Below are positions 17,729-27,568 of a DNA stretch of 36,810 nucleotides, one piece after another; position 1 is the first letter of the stretch; every line of letters starts with the position of its first letter. The stretch spans positions 1-36,810 of the forward strand of contig JANXMY010000232.1 in NCBI GenBank assembly GCA_025354405.1. Reading direction: 5' to 3'. The stretch is from Armatimonadota bacterium. GTDB taxonomy: Bacteria; Armatimonadota; Armatimonadia; Armatimonadales; Capsulimonadaceae. The notes under the pieces are model-generated. The model was not told the origin of the DNA. It did not search any database and saw nothing but the letters and a program-made list of their open reading frames with translations. The position numbers were made by a program, and so were the translations under genes.

Positions 17729-20044
17729 TTACGATGCCGAGGCCGCCGTTTCCGGCATTTCTCCATCAGTTTCCAGAGACTTGTGAGCTGCCGAGTTTGC
17801 GTAGAGCAGGTCTTGTGGCCGGTTGACGACTAGGGTTTGATCAAATTTGGCAGGAAGAGCATGACGCTCGACCGGACTGGAAAGAGCAGCATAAGAAAAG
17901 CGTGAGCGGAACACACGCTGCTGGGAACGTGTGAGACAGTTCGCCAGAACTGTCACTTTCTTCCCGGTCGCGTGGAGGGCCAATGAGGCATTATGGAGAG
18001 TGTCCATGTCTCCAAAGTTCATGCGCACTACCTGCATCAGGCAGTCGGCATGGGCGGTCAGCAGCAGCGTATCCGCGACGGAGGAGCAATCCGGGGCATC
18101 GATAATCAGGACGTCGGCCTTGACACGGAGACTGTCCATGATTTCGGCCAGCCGCGGGTGCGACAGCAGCACGGTCGGGTTCTGCGTGCTCTCTCCGGCG
18201 GGAAGAACGGTGAGGCCGTCGATCTCCGTGGTCGTGAGCGCTTCGTCCAGAGGGAGCGTCCCTGCCAGTACGTCGGCAAGGCCACCGGTTTTCCCGTCCG
18301 GGAAGAGCGAGTTTTTCGCCGGGCGTCGCAGATTAGCATCCACAAGAATGACCGTTTTGCCGGCTGCGACCATGCTGCGGGCAAGCTGAGCCGCCGCCAC
18401 AGATTTGCCTTCGCCGGGAAGGGCACTGGTAATTAAAATCGTCTGCTGTGGGAACTCCTCGTGCTCGAGCGTGTGGTGGTGGAGATACGCCAAGTTCACT
18501 CGTGCCAGGCTGAACGCCTCCTCAAACTCGGGAAGCTGCCGTCCGTTCGCCTGGGCCGTCATGTAGGCGCGGGGTGTCCGAGGAAGCATGCCGATGATCG
18601 GTCCGGCAATCAGTGCACGCATCTCATCCAGAGTACGTATCCGCTGGTCAAGCTGCTCCAGCAGAAGCACCATGCAGAGGGAAAGCAGGAGGCCCAGCGC
18701 GAGGCCCAGCGCCATATTTGTTTTCAGATTTGGCTTGTAGGGCAGCACTGGGACAAATGCGCTCTGGATCAGCTGGACATTGCCGGAAACCCGGTCCCGG
18801 TCCAAACGCACTGCATTGAGATTGGCCTGAAGCTGGGTATAGAGGTTTGTCTGGAGCTGGGTATTCCGGTCCAGCTGGGCATACTGCATTTGAATATCCG
18901 GCAGGCCTGAAACCTTGTTTTGCAGAGCCTGACCTGCCTGCACAGCGGCATTCAGCCGGGCCTGGGTCAATGCCAGATTGACCCGTGCATCATTTGTTTG
19001 TGAGACAAGTCCGCTTCGGACTTCGAGGGAAGGGGCATCGTTGTTGCCGGCGGCACGCAGGGCGCGCGCGAGCTGAATCTGGACATTCGCGATTTTGGCG
19101 TCTAGCTCCGGCAGGATGCCAGGATAATCCTTGGTGTAGCGCAGCTCTGCATCTTTACGCTCTGATTGCAGTTCACCTAGTTTCGCCTGGAGACTAATTA
19201 CCAGCGAGCCGTCTGGAACACCGTCAGCAGAGTGAACGGCGGCATTGGCCGCTTTCAGATGCGCCTCCAGAACTAGGAGGCGTGCCTGCTGGCCAACCAG
19301 ATCCTGTTTGAGGAGGGAGACGTTTGAATCGGACTGCTCGGCGGTCGCAACCGCCGCAATCTGCTCCCCGGGGACATTTGCCAGGTGATGCGACTGCTTG
19401 AAATTTCTTTCTTGACGCTCCGCCTCCTGAAGCTGAGTGTTGGCTTTCGCGGCTCGAAATCGGAGACTTTCTTCGGCACTACGAATGTCCCGCTGGGCGT
19501 TGTCTTTTTTCCAGAGAACGTAGGCCTGGGCGACGGCATTTGCAAGTGTTTGCGCCTGAGTCCGGTCTGTCCCGTCCGCAGTCACGACAAGCAGTGTCGA
19601 GTCGAGAGGATTCGTGACCTTGACCGCGTCCTGGATGTCTTCCATCGTGTAACTAGTATCAGTCGTGCCGCCGCGTACGAGGGAGTCATTCTTTAACTGG
19701 TTAAGAGTTCGCTCGACCATGCCGGCACTCTGGATCATGGCAACCTGGGTTTCCATGGTCTCGGTTGAAGGTGCAGCAGAATTGGTGTTCGATGTTGAAG
19801 TGCTGGAAAAGATCGCTTGCGGAACGAGCTGAAGCTGCGCCTCCGCACGCCAGACTTTCGGCGTGTTAAGGGTCCAGAGATAAGCCCCGCCCAGACAGAT
19901 TAGAATAATCGGAAGGACAACCCATTTTCGACGGCGAAGCATCGAAGAAAAGTCCTTCAAGTCGATTTCCGGGCTGCTGGACGGTGTTCCTGGATAGGGT
20001 CCCGGTTGATAGCTAGGCTGTGGTCCGCTTAATAATTCATTCAT
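17729..20044 (-). CDS. Wzc-like polysaccharide co-polymerase / BY-kinase-type ATPase
   Basis: This 771-residue protein has a Wzz domain with TM1 at about 41-58, a long coiled-coil periplasmic part (about 160-425), a Pro-containing region before TM2 (about 444-463), and a cytoplasmic ParA/BY-kinase domain. The latter has Walker A A541LPGEGKS548, Walker A' VILVDANLRRP (565-575) and Walker B DVLIIDAPD (644-652). It should control chain length and couple assembly to export through the Wza-like channel. The C-terminal tail lacks the usual Tyr cluster of Wzc/BY-kinases, with only isolated Tyr residues in SYAAL and LLYANS. Autophosphorylation may therefore be absent or use other residues. It is the second gene of the operon. 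Confidence 0.9.
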   Translation of the reverse strand: MNELLSGPQPSYQPGPYPGTPSSSPEIDLKDFSSMLRRRKWVVLPIILICLGGAYLWTLNTPKVWRAEAQLQLVPQAIFSSTSTSNTNSAAPSTETMETQVAMIQSAGMVERTLNQLKNDSLVRGGTTDTSYTMEDIQDAVKVTNPLDSTLLVVTADGTDRTQAQTLANAVAQAYVLWKKDNAQRDIRSAEESLRFRAAKANTQLQEAERQERNFKQSHHLANVPGEQIAAVATAEQSDSNVSLLKQDLVGQQARLLVLEAHLKAANAAVHSADGVPDGSLVISLQAKLGELQSERKDAELRYTKDYPGILPELDAKIANVQIQLARALRAAGNNDAPSLEVRSGLVSQTNDARVNLALTQARLNAAVQAGQALQNKVSGLPDIQMQYAQLDRNTQLQTNLYTQLQANLNAVRLDRDRVSGNVQLIQSAFVPVLPYKPNLKTNMALGLALGLLLSLCMVLLLEQLDQRIRTLDEMRALIAGPIIGMLPRTPRAYMTAQANGRQLPEFEEAFSLARVNLAYLHHHTLEHEEFPQQTILITSALPGEGKSVAAAQLARSMVAAGKTVILVDANLRRPAKNSLFPDGKTGGLADVLAGTLPLDEALTTTEIDGLTVLPAGESTQNPTVLLSHPRLAEIMDSLRVKADVLIIDAPDCSSVADTLLLTAHADCLMQVVRMNFGDMDTLHNASLALHATGKKVTVLANCLTRSQQRVFRSRFSYAALSSPVERHALPAKFDQTLVVNRPQDLLYANSAAHKSLETDGEMPETAASAS

Positions 20045-20132
20045 GCGTGGTATTTATTCCGAGTATTGATTTCGATTGAGGCCGCCGCGTTGCGAAATCT
20101 CACAACTAGATACGGAAAACAGATCAAGATTG

Positions 20133-21410
20133 TTACCCTTTTCCAGATAACGTTTCCAGCTCTACTGACAATGATCGATCCGACTGCCCCCCCTGTGCCG
20201 CTTCCATCAGCGTGGAATGGTACTGTATGGCAAGGTGCCCGGTCGAATATTTTTCCAGCAGTATCGAGCGCGCATTCTGACCAAGGCGATCGACTTCCCC
20301 CGGGTCATCGGCCAGAGTACGAAGAGTCCTTACCATATCATCGGCAGAATCCTGTGCAATATGAACGCCGCACTGGGCTTCATCGATCACACGGGCGACT
20401 TCAGAGACTGGAGACACCGCTGCAATAGTTGGGCGGCCGGAAGCCAAAATACTATAAAACTTGCTGGGGACGCACAGCCCTTCCATGCCCGGTTCCAATG
20501 TGACCAGCGACACATCCGCAGTTGCGAGAAGATCAGCATAATCCTCCTTGGAGACAAAGGGGAACATACGAACACTGCCGATTTTTTCAGTGGCGATCCG
20601 CTGTGCGATATGCTCTTTCTGGGCACCGTCCCCCACCAGTACGAATGAAATGGTGCTCTTGCTCTGTGCCAGGATTGTCGCCGCATCTAAGACCGTGTCG
20701 AAATTATGATAGCGCCCAAAATTCCCAGAGTACAGGACGACAAAGCCGGTAATCCCATGCTTTTCCCGGAAACGACTCTGCCGGCTGCAGGGAGCGATCT
20801 CCTCCGGGTCCGAGCCGATTGGGATCACTTCGATTTTCCCCAGCGGCAAAGAATAGGCTTCGCTCAGACGCTCCTGCATACAGCGGCCTAGAACCACGAC
20901 TTTCGCGGCGGAGTGCAGCCAGCGTTTCTGGGAGGCACGAAAGATTCGGGCCGCCGGATGCGATTCTGACATCATCTTCATGGTGACAGAGCGGTCAGGC
21001 TCCAAATCGTAGACAATGTAGACGAACGGCGTTCCTTTGAGCCACTTAAGGAACTGAGCACACATCGCCACCATGGGCGGAGCCGTTCCAATCAGCACGG
21101 TATCGTATTTACCGAGACGCATAAGTTTGGTCAGGGCAAATAGGCAGAAAAGAAGATTCGCACCGAGGCGTAGTACTGGAGAAAGGCCATTTGGCCGGGG
21201 GGTTGCGAGACGAAAAATACGTACGCCGTTCCACTCTTCATACGCAGGCAGTGAGGCATTCTGCCGGCGGTACAGATTTTTGCTGGTAACCACATCGATT
21301 TCAATGTCGCTGAATGTCTCCCGCAGAGAGCGAACCAGGTCGGACAGCACCGTCCCCGTTCCGCCCGCATTGTCCGGGTAGAAATATTCATTGATTATGC
21401 AGATATGCAT
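20133..21410 (-). CDS. WcaI/WbuB-type glycosyltransferase family 4
   Basis: This GT-B enzyme of about 425 residues starts MHICIINEYFYPDNAGGTGT. Other features include RTDIE-type acceptor-domain helices, FVYIVYDLEPDRSV near residue 150, a donor domain with VVLYSGNFGRYHNFDTV, LVGDGAQKEHI and, around residue 310, EGLCVPSKFYSILASGRP, the variant signature of WcaI/WbuB enzymes that replaces the usual EX7E. It probably adds a sugar at the cytoplasmic face. The codons read TTG ATG; I use the ATG at 21410, though an AGGA is better spaced for the TTG at 21413. It is the first gene of the EPS operon, about 180 nt downstream of the predicted sigma-54 start point and 88 bp ahead of the Wzc-like gene. Confidence 0.88.
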   Translation of the reverse strand: MHICIINEYFYPDNAGGTGTVLSDLVRSLRETFSDIEIDVVTSKNLYRRQNASLPAYEEWNGVRIFRLATPRPNGLSPVLRLGANLLFCLFALTKLMRLGKYDTVLIGTAPPMVAMCAQFLKWLKGTPFVYIVYDLEPDRSVTMKMMSESHPAARIFRASQKRWLHSAAKVVVLGRCMQERLSEAYSLPLGKIEVIPIGSDPEEIAPCSRQSRFREKHGITGFVVLYSGNFGRYHNFDTVLDAATILAQSKSTISFVLVGDGAQKEHIAQRIATEKIGSVRMFPFVSKEDYADLLATADVSLVTLEPGMEGLCVPSKFYSILASGRPTIAAVSPVSEVARVIDEAQCGVHIAQDSADDMVRTLRTLADDPGEVDRLGQNARSILLEKYSTGHLAIQYHSTLMEAAQGGQSDRSLSVELETLSGKG

Positions 21411-21601
21411 CAAGATAAAGTTCCTGCGGATTAAGCAGAATTCCTACTTGTCTCTGGTACGGGGAAACGACCCGGGTGGCTTGGAGTATCCAGCAGAAGA
21501 AAGCTCCCGATGAATTTTATCAGACATGAAATCGCCTTTCTTGTTCTCATCCTGCTTATTTGCTATGGGAGACGAAAAAAGTCAGCACTGCAAAGTCATA
21601 G

Positions 21602-21618
21602 TGCAAGAATCATGCCAA
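21602..21618 (-). promoter_or_regulatory. Sigma-54 (RpoN) promoter of the EPS operon
   Basis: The minus strand reads TTGGCATGATTCTTGCA. Compared with the consensus YTGGCACG-N4-TTGCW it has one mismatch (C to T), with the exact 4-nt gap. The -24 GG is at 21616-21615 and the -12 GC at 21604-21603. Transcription would start near 21591, about 180 nt before the first ATG. It faces the operon and lies outside any gene. Sigma-54 promoters need an enhancer-binding activator, and about 250 bp of gene-free DNA lies upstream to hold its sites. No activator gene is in the window. Confidence 0.7.
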
Positions 21619-21866
21619 CTTATCGTCGGAACCCATGAGAGTATGCAGGAAGCGAAAAGTGGAGCCGCAACACTATAATACCGTAAGCAAGGGCAAAAAA
21701 CAACCGCAGGGCCCGATTCCGATTCATTGAGAGCATATGCCTGACAATGTCCAAAATCGCTGTGAAGCGGGATATTTGACGAGGTGACACCAATGCCTTC
21801 TCCATCGCCGGCGGGACGATCAGTTACGCGACATTGCTCGGCTCAAGCTTAGCAAGTGAAGCGGAA

Positions 21867-21886
21867 AGTATGCTTTCTCGCATACT
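21867..21886. promoter_or_regulatory. Inverted repeat, candidate activator/repressor site
   Basis: AGTATGC and GCATACT form a perfect 7-bp dyad around a 6-nt centre (TTTCTC). It is about 285 bp upstream of the predicted sigma-54 start point and about 70 bp upstream of the gmd promoter, so it could serve either operon. The length and symmetry suit a dimeric DNA-binding protein. It lacks a T-tract, so a terminator is unlikely. Confidence 0.4.
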
Positions 21887-21955
21887 GCCAATTTCCTAGG
21901 ACTGAGCAGGCCAAAGCCCCAACAAAATCACCATTTTTTCCTCAGACCTAGAGAA

Positions 21956-21985
21956 CAGACAAGTCTGCCGGAAAGGCGGTATAAT
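21956..21985 (+). promoter_or_regulatory. Sigma-70 promoter of gmd-fcl
   Basis: A perfect TATAAT (21980-21985) is preceded 18 nt upstream by CAGACA (21956-21961), which matches TTGACA at four of six positions. The start point would be near 21992, giving a leader of about 63 nt before gmd. A dyad immediately follows the -10. Confidence 0.55.
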
Positions 21986-21987
21986 CG

Positions 21988-22002
21988 TTGCGCCCGGCGC
22001 AA
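21988..22002. promoter_or_regulatory. Dyad overlapping the gmd start point
   Basis: TTGCGCC, a central C and GGCGCAA form a perfect 15-bp interrupted palindrome beginning 3 bp after the -10 hexamer. A protein bound here would cover the predicted +1. It could alternatively be a small 5' hairpin in the mRNA. Confidence 0.35.
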
Positions 22003-22054
22003 AGTGCTTCTTAAACGCCGAGGATAGCTTTGAGCCTATTACGAAAGGTTTTTC

Positions 22055-24039
<1,985 letters not shown>

Positions 24040-24050
24040 AAGATGAGATT

Positions 24051-25145
24051 TCAAGAGACACGCCCGAGGATCTCCTGAACCGCTGCCCAGACCTGATCCA
24101 CGTGGATCCCCGTCATACAGGGATGACCCGGCACGGGGCAGAGGTCGACGCCACACCCACCGCAGGGCATGGGATGACGCAGAACCAAATGGCTCTCTCC
24201 CAGTGGCTCCCACTGGCCCGGAGCGTCGCGGTCGGCATACAGTGCGACACACGGCACACCCAGCGCGGCGGCCAGGTGTGTTGTGCCGGTATCCAGTCCT
24301 AAAAGCAGGCAGCATTTCGAGATCAAAGCCGCTGACCCGATGACGGAGAACTGTCCTGCGGCATTAATTCCCTGGCCCCAAGCAGACACTAGCCGATCTC
24401 CTGCCTCCTTCTCAGCCGGACCACCGATAATGATAATCTCCATTCCTAGCGAGATCAATCGTCTGCCGATCTCCTCGAAACGCTCAATCGGCCAGAATTT
24501 CGCCGACTGGTTCGCACCGGGGCAAACCGCCACCTGCATCTTCTCCGAACGGCACTTCCCTTCCAGCCACAGCCGAGCCTCATCACTTTTATGGATAGGG
24601 ACTGCCAGGAGCGGAAGTCCCATATCGAAAGAGCGCCGTTCTTCGATTCCGTCTTGTTCAAGACGATCCAGCCGCATGATTGCTTCATGGGGAACGGTGG
24701 ATAGTCGTCCGGCGGCGTCCCTGGTATCAAAAACTTTCGGGTCAACAGCGTGGAAACCGATACGCTGAGGAATGCCGCACAGGCGAAAAAAGAGCCGGTC
24801 GCGCCGGACGGAGGACGGACAGCGCTCTCCGGGAGCGACATAGACGATGGCATCGGCTTTTAAAGCACGAAGTTTGGACCAGAGTTCAATCCAGGTTTTC
24901 CACGTACTGCGGCCCGAGAACTGCTCAAATGTTACTGAGCCGTTGACCAGGCCGGAGCCTTCCAGCACTTGATGCGGTAAGGCGCGGCTGTCGCGCGGGG
25001 CATTATGCAGCACCCGGATATCGGCATCCGGCCCGAAATGCCGCCGGACCGCTCGGTAGGACGGCACAGAAACCACCGTATCTCCCAGCGAACCAATTTG
25101 ATACACCAGAACCAGCGTTTTGGCCCGTTTTGGATTCAGACTCAT
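24051..25145 (-). CDS. Glycosyltransferase family 9 (ADP-heptose:LPS heptosyltransferase-like)
   Basis: This 364-residue GT-B enzyme has an N-terminal TLVLVYQIGSLGDTVVSVPSYRAVRRHF, which is the GT9 IGDxxxxxP acceptor motif. The C-terminal half contains VAVCPGANQSAKFWPIERFEEI, IIIGGPAEKE and LLLGLDTGTTHLAAALGVPCVALY, the GT9 donor-binding signature. The last 60 residues are Cys-rich (HPMPCGGCGVDLCP). GT9 enzymes transfer heptose or related sugars to LPS core or other glycolipids at the cytoplasmic face. Heptose as donor is not established here. It follows the rhomboid gene after 66 bp on the same strand and is outside the EPS operon. Confidence 0.85.
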   Translation of the reverse strand: MSLNPKRAKTLVLVYQIGSLGDTVVSVPSYRAVRRHFGPDADIRVLHNAPRDSRALPHQVLEGSGLVNGSVTFEQFSGRSTWKTWIELWSKLRALKADAIVYVAPGERCPSSVRRDRLFFRLCGIPQRIGFHAVDPKVFDTRDAAGRLSTVPHEAIMRLDRLEQDGIEERRSFDMGLPLLAVPIHKSDEARLWLEGKCRSEKMQVAVCPGANQSAKFWPIERFEEIGRRLISLGMEIIIIGGPAEKEAGDRLVSAWGQGINAAGQFSVIGSAALISKCCLLLGLDTGTTHLAAALGVPCVALYADRDAPGQWEPLGESHLVLRHPMPCGGCGVDLCPVPGHPCMTGIHVDQVWAAVQEILGRVS

Positions 25146-25211
25146 AAGACTCCGAGAAGTGTGGAAAGCCGTAAAACAGAAGGTTCAAGGTCTGCCTGAA
25201 TCCTTCGGAAA

Positions 25212-26438
25212 TCAAACGTTTTTTTGCAGTGATTCATTGACACTCCGCACCCATTCGCTTTGCGGATATTTTAAGACGAACCCGGCGAGTATTGTTTCCG
25301 CCTCTTCCGGGTGATCTCTACGGAGAAGCTGTCCCAGTTTCAAGCGAGCCATCTGGTCCTCCGGCGCATCTGCCGTTTCTTCCATAATTGCGCGAAGCAA
25401 AGTGATCGCCGTTTCAGCGTCGCCGATACCTTCCGCCGCACTCGCCAGACGCAAACGTTCATGGGGTGACAGCAGCAATGGCAGGCCCAGGGCACGGGCA
25501 TCTCCGGCACATTTCGCAGCCGCTGGGCTATCTTCCTGTTTGAGAAAGCTTCGGATCGCCCCCAGCATCTCCAGTCCGGCCTCCACGCGATCCGTATCGG
25601 ATCCGACAGCCAGCAGCCGGGCCATTTCCGCCCGTACCACCGCGTTTTCCGAATCTCGATCCAAATAGGTGTGATACGTGCGCAGCGCAGCTTCTGAGGC
25701 ACCCTCGGCGACTGCCGTCCGAGCATCCTGGAGGAGGTAATCCTGTCTTCCATCCCGCAGCAGACCCGTCAGCTCCGCTGCGACGAGGCCAAAGACAAAG
25801 CCGCCGATGTGGGCCCAGTAAGCAGTGCCGCCGGGCTCGGGCTTCCAGAGAAACAAGAGTCCGCCACCAATATTTTGCAGCAGCCACAACCCCAACCCAG
25901 CGACCGCGGGGACTTCAAGCTGGCTCCAGCTGCGGAAAGCCAGAGCGGCGGGCAGCCAGTAAAGTTTAATCTGGGCGCGATGAAACCGGATCGCAAACGG
26001 CGCGAGGATGGCGGAGATTGCCCCGGAGGCTCCAACCAGCGGCACAGCCACGATCTCCCCGCGGGCGAGGATAATCGCCATATGCAGCAACCCTGCCGCA
26101 ATTCCGCCACCAAGATAGAGGGCGAGAAACGCTTCTCGACCAATAGCCTCTTCGACATGTGGGCCAAACAACCACAGAAAAACCATGTTCCAGAACAAGT
26201 GTCCAACACTCACATGCAGGAATATGCCAGTAAGAAGCGCAGTAAAATGGGGGTGTTTGGGAATCAGCCCCCAGCGCTCAAATGCACCTGGGGTATGGTA
26301 CGTCAGCAGATACGCAATCACGTTTAAGGCGATCAGTGAGTAGGTGATCCAGGGAAACCGCCGCCCGCGCCGGTCGGTGCTGTAAGGCAGCGGCAAAAGC
26401 ACGGTTAAAAACAACAGCCAGTAGGGAGAAAGAGTCAT
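25212..26438 (-). CDS. Rhomboid intramembrane serine protease with helical C-terminal tail
   Basis: This 408-residue protein has a membrane part of about residues 1-230 with at least six helices. It has the H80LFWN84 motif, the catalytic Ser in V135GASGA (S138) and the catalytic His in YWAHIGGFVFG (H210), so it should be an active serine protease cutting within membranes. Residues about 240-408 are Ala/Leu/Glu-rich and resemble degenerate TPR-like helix pairs (for example AAEGIGDAETAITLLRAIM and HPEEAETILAGFVLKYP). The tail may be a protein-binding module. It lies 8 bp downstream of the Gfo/Idh/MocA gene and is probably co-transcribed. Substrates are unknown. Confidence 0.9.
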   Translation of the reverse strand: MTLSPYWLLFLTVLLPLPYSTDRRGRRFPWITYSLIALNVIAYLLTYHTPGAFERWGLIPKHPHFTALLTGIFLHVSVGHLFWNMVFLWLFGPHVEEAIGREAFLALYLGGGIAAGLLHMAIILARGEIVAVPLVGASGAISAILAPFAIRFHRAQIKLYWLPAALAFRSWSQLEVPAVAGLGLWLLQNIGGGLLFLWKPEPGGTAYWAHIGGFVFGLVAAELTGLLRDGRQDYLLQDARTAVAEGASEAALRTYHTYLDRDSENAVVRAEMARLLAVGSDTDRVEAGLEMLGAIRSFLKQEDSPAAAKCAGDARALGLPLLLSPHERLRLASAAEGIGDAETAITLLRAIMEETADAPEDQMARLKLGQLLRRDHPEEAETILAGFVLKYPQSEWVRSVNESLQKNV

Positions 26439-26446
26439 AGAGAACT

Positions 26447-27502
26447 TTATATCGCAATCGGCACACGCTTGCCAGTAGCGGAAGATTCGATTGCCGCAAA
26501 CACCATCGCCAGGCTTTTGATATTGTCATGGCATTCACCCATCGGCGTCGCCCCGGTAGTCAAAGCATGAATAAAATCCCGAAGTGATCCGGCGATTCCG
26601 CCAGGGACGCCTTCCGGCACCGCGATTGTGCGCGGCTCGGTCTCACTGAAAAATCCGCCTGTTTTGACAACGACTTCTGCCTCAGGAGTATGCACACCAT
26701 CCCAGAGTGCCGATCCGTGTGGACCAACTGCTCGCCATTCACATTCCCAGGATGTATTCTTGCCCTCACTGCACCATGCACCGCGGTAGTTGTAGCGCAG
26801 GCCCCCGGTCATCTCGAAGAGCGCAGTCGCACAGGCATCACCCTTGTACCAACTCCAGGCCGGGTTGAACTCCTCGCAGTAAACTGAGATCGGGTCCGCA
26901 CCACTCAGGTACCGGGCTTGGTCCAAAGTGTGGATCGCCATGTCAAGCAGCAGAACACTTGCCATCTCATCCCGAAACCCACCAAAGTGTGCTCCAAGGT
27001 AGAAATCCGAGTTAAGAATTCCCAGTGCCCCGATCTGCTCCTGAATCAATTGTCGGTACACCATCAGCTTTGCATCATAGCGGCGGCTCTGGCTGACCAT
27101 GTAAAGTTTGCCGGATTTTTCGGAGGCCGCGACCATCTCGCGGGCCTTGGCCATGCTGTCGGCCATGGGCTTCTCGCCTAATACGGGAACGCCGGCAGCC
27201 AGAGCCAGCAGCGTCACATCCCGATGCGCCTCGGGGATAGTCACGTCCACGACAAAATCGGGCCGGGTCTCGGCCAGAGCTTTCCCCAGATCCGTGCCGG
27301 TATAGGCCGGGGCAAGGCTTAGCGCTTCCGCCGCTTCTGCCGCCGCCCCAGGGCGCAGATCGACCCAGCCGACGAGGTCCACATCGGGATGATCTTTGAG
27401 ATTATCCCCCCAGGTTTTGCCCATTCCGCCCGCGCCAACCAAAAGTGCTTTCAGTGTAGTCATGTTGTTTTTTATCAAGCCTAGCATTGGCTTTGTATCC
27501 AT
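26447..27502 (-). CDS. Gfo/Idh/MocA family NAD(P)-dependent oxidoreductase
   Basis: This protein of up to 351 residues has an N-terminal Rossmann fold (TLKALLVGAGGMGKTW) and VPVLGEKPMADSMAKAREMV with the conserved EKP Lys. A C-terminal alpha/beta substrate domain follows (DMAIHTLDQARYL, with the active-site Asp/His region). Members oxidise or reduce sugars or cyclitols, usually at C1 to C5. The substrate is not predictable. Three in-frame ATGs are possible (27502, 27487, 27463). The last leaves only three residues before the Rossmann strand and may be the true start, since none has a strong Shine-Dalgarno. It follows a 66-bp gap after the small ORF and precedes the rhomboid gene by 8 bp. Confidence 0.87.
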   Translation of the reverse strand: MDTKPMLGLIKNNMTTLKALLVGAGGMGKTWGDNLKDHPDVDLVGWVDLRPGAAAEAAEALSLAPAYTGTDLGKALAETRPDFVVDVTIPEAHRDVTLLALAAGVPVLGEKPMADSMAKAREMVAASEKSGKLYMVSQSRRYDAKLMVYRQLIQEQIGALGILNSDFYLGAHFGGFRDEMASVLLLDMAIHTLDQARYLSGADPISVYCEEFNPAWSWYKGDACATALFEMTGGLRYNYRGAWCSEGKNTSWECEWRAVGPHGSALWDGVHTPEAEVVVKTGGFFSETEPRTIAVPEGVPGGIAGSLRDFIHALTTGATPMGECHDNIKSLAMVFAAIESSATGKRVPIAI

Positions 27503-27568
27503 TCTTCAATCTTTTTTGCATTCTACCTTATTTGGGGTACCGATAATGCCTCGAGATCGGCCATTGCC

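Larger units (their letters stand above)
21411..22054. other. 644-bp divergent control region between the EPS operon and gmd-fcl
   Basis: No convincing gene is present. Leftward it holds a sigma-54 promoter (21602-21618) and, inside the predicted leader, a 27-codon ORF at 21527-21444 with an AAAGG 7 nt before its ATG. Centrally it holds an inverted repeat (21867-21886). Rightward it holds a TATAAT-type promoter (21956-21985) with a dyad over the likely start point (21988-22002). A 61-codon minus-strand ORF at 21805-21620 has no ribosome-binding site and overlaps the area expected to hold activator sites; I do not call it. Confidence 0.7.

Noticed and set aside
21620-21805. A 61-codon minus-strand ORF upstream of the sigma-54 promoter
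   Set aside because: It has no Shine-Dalgarno and no domain, and it ends just upstream of the promoter where activator sites are expected. One hydrophobic stretch alone is not enough.
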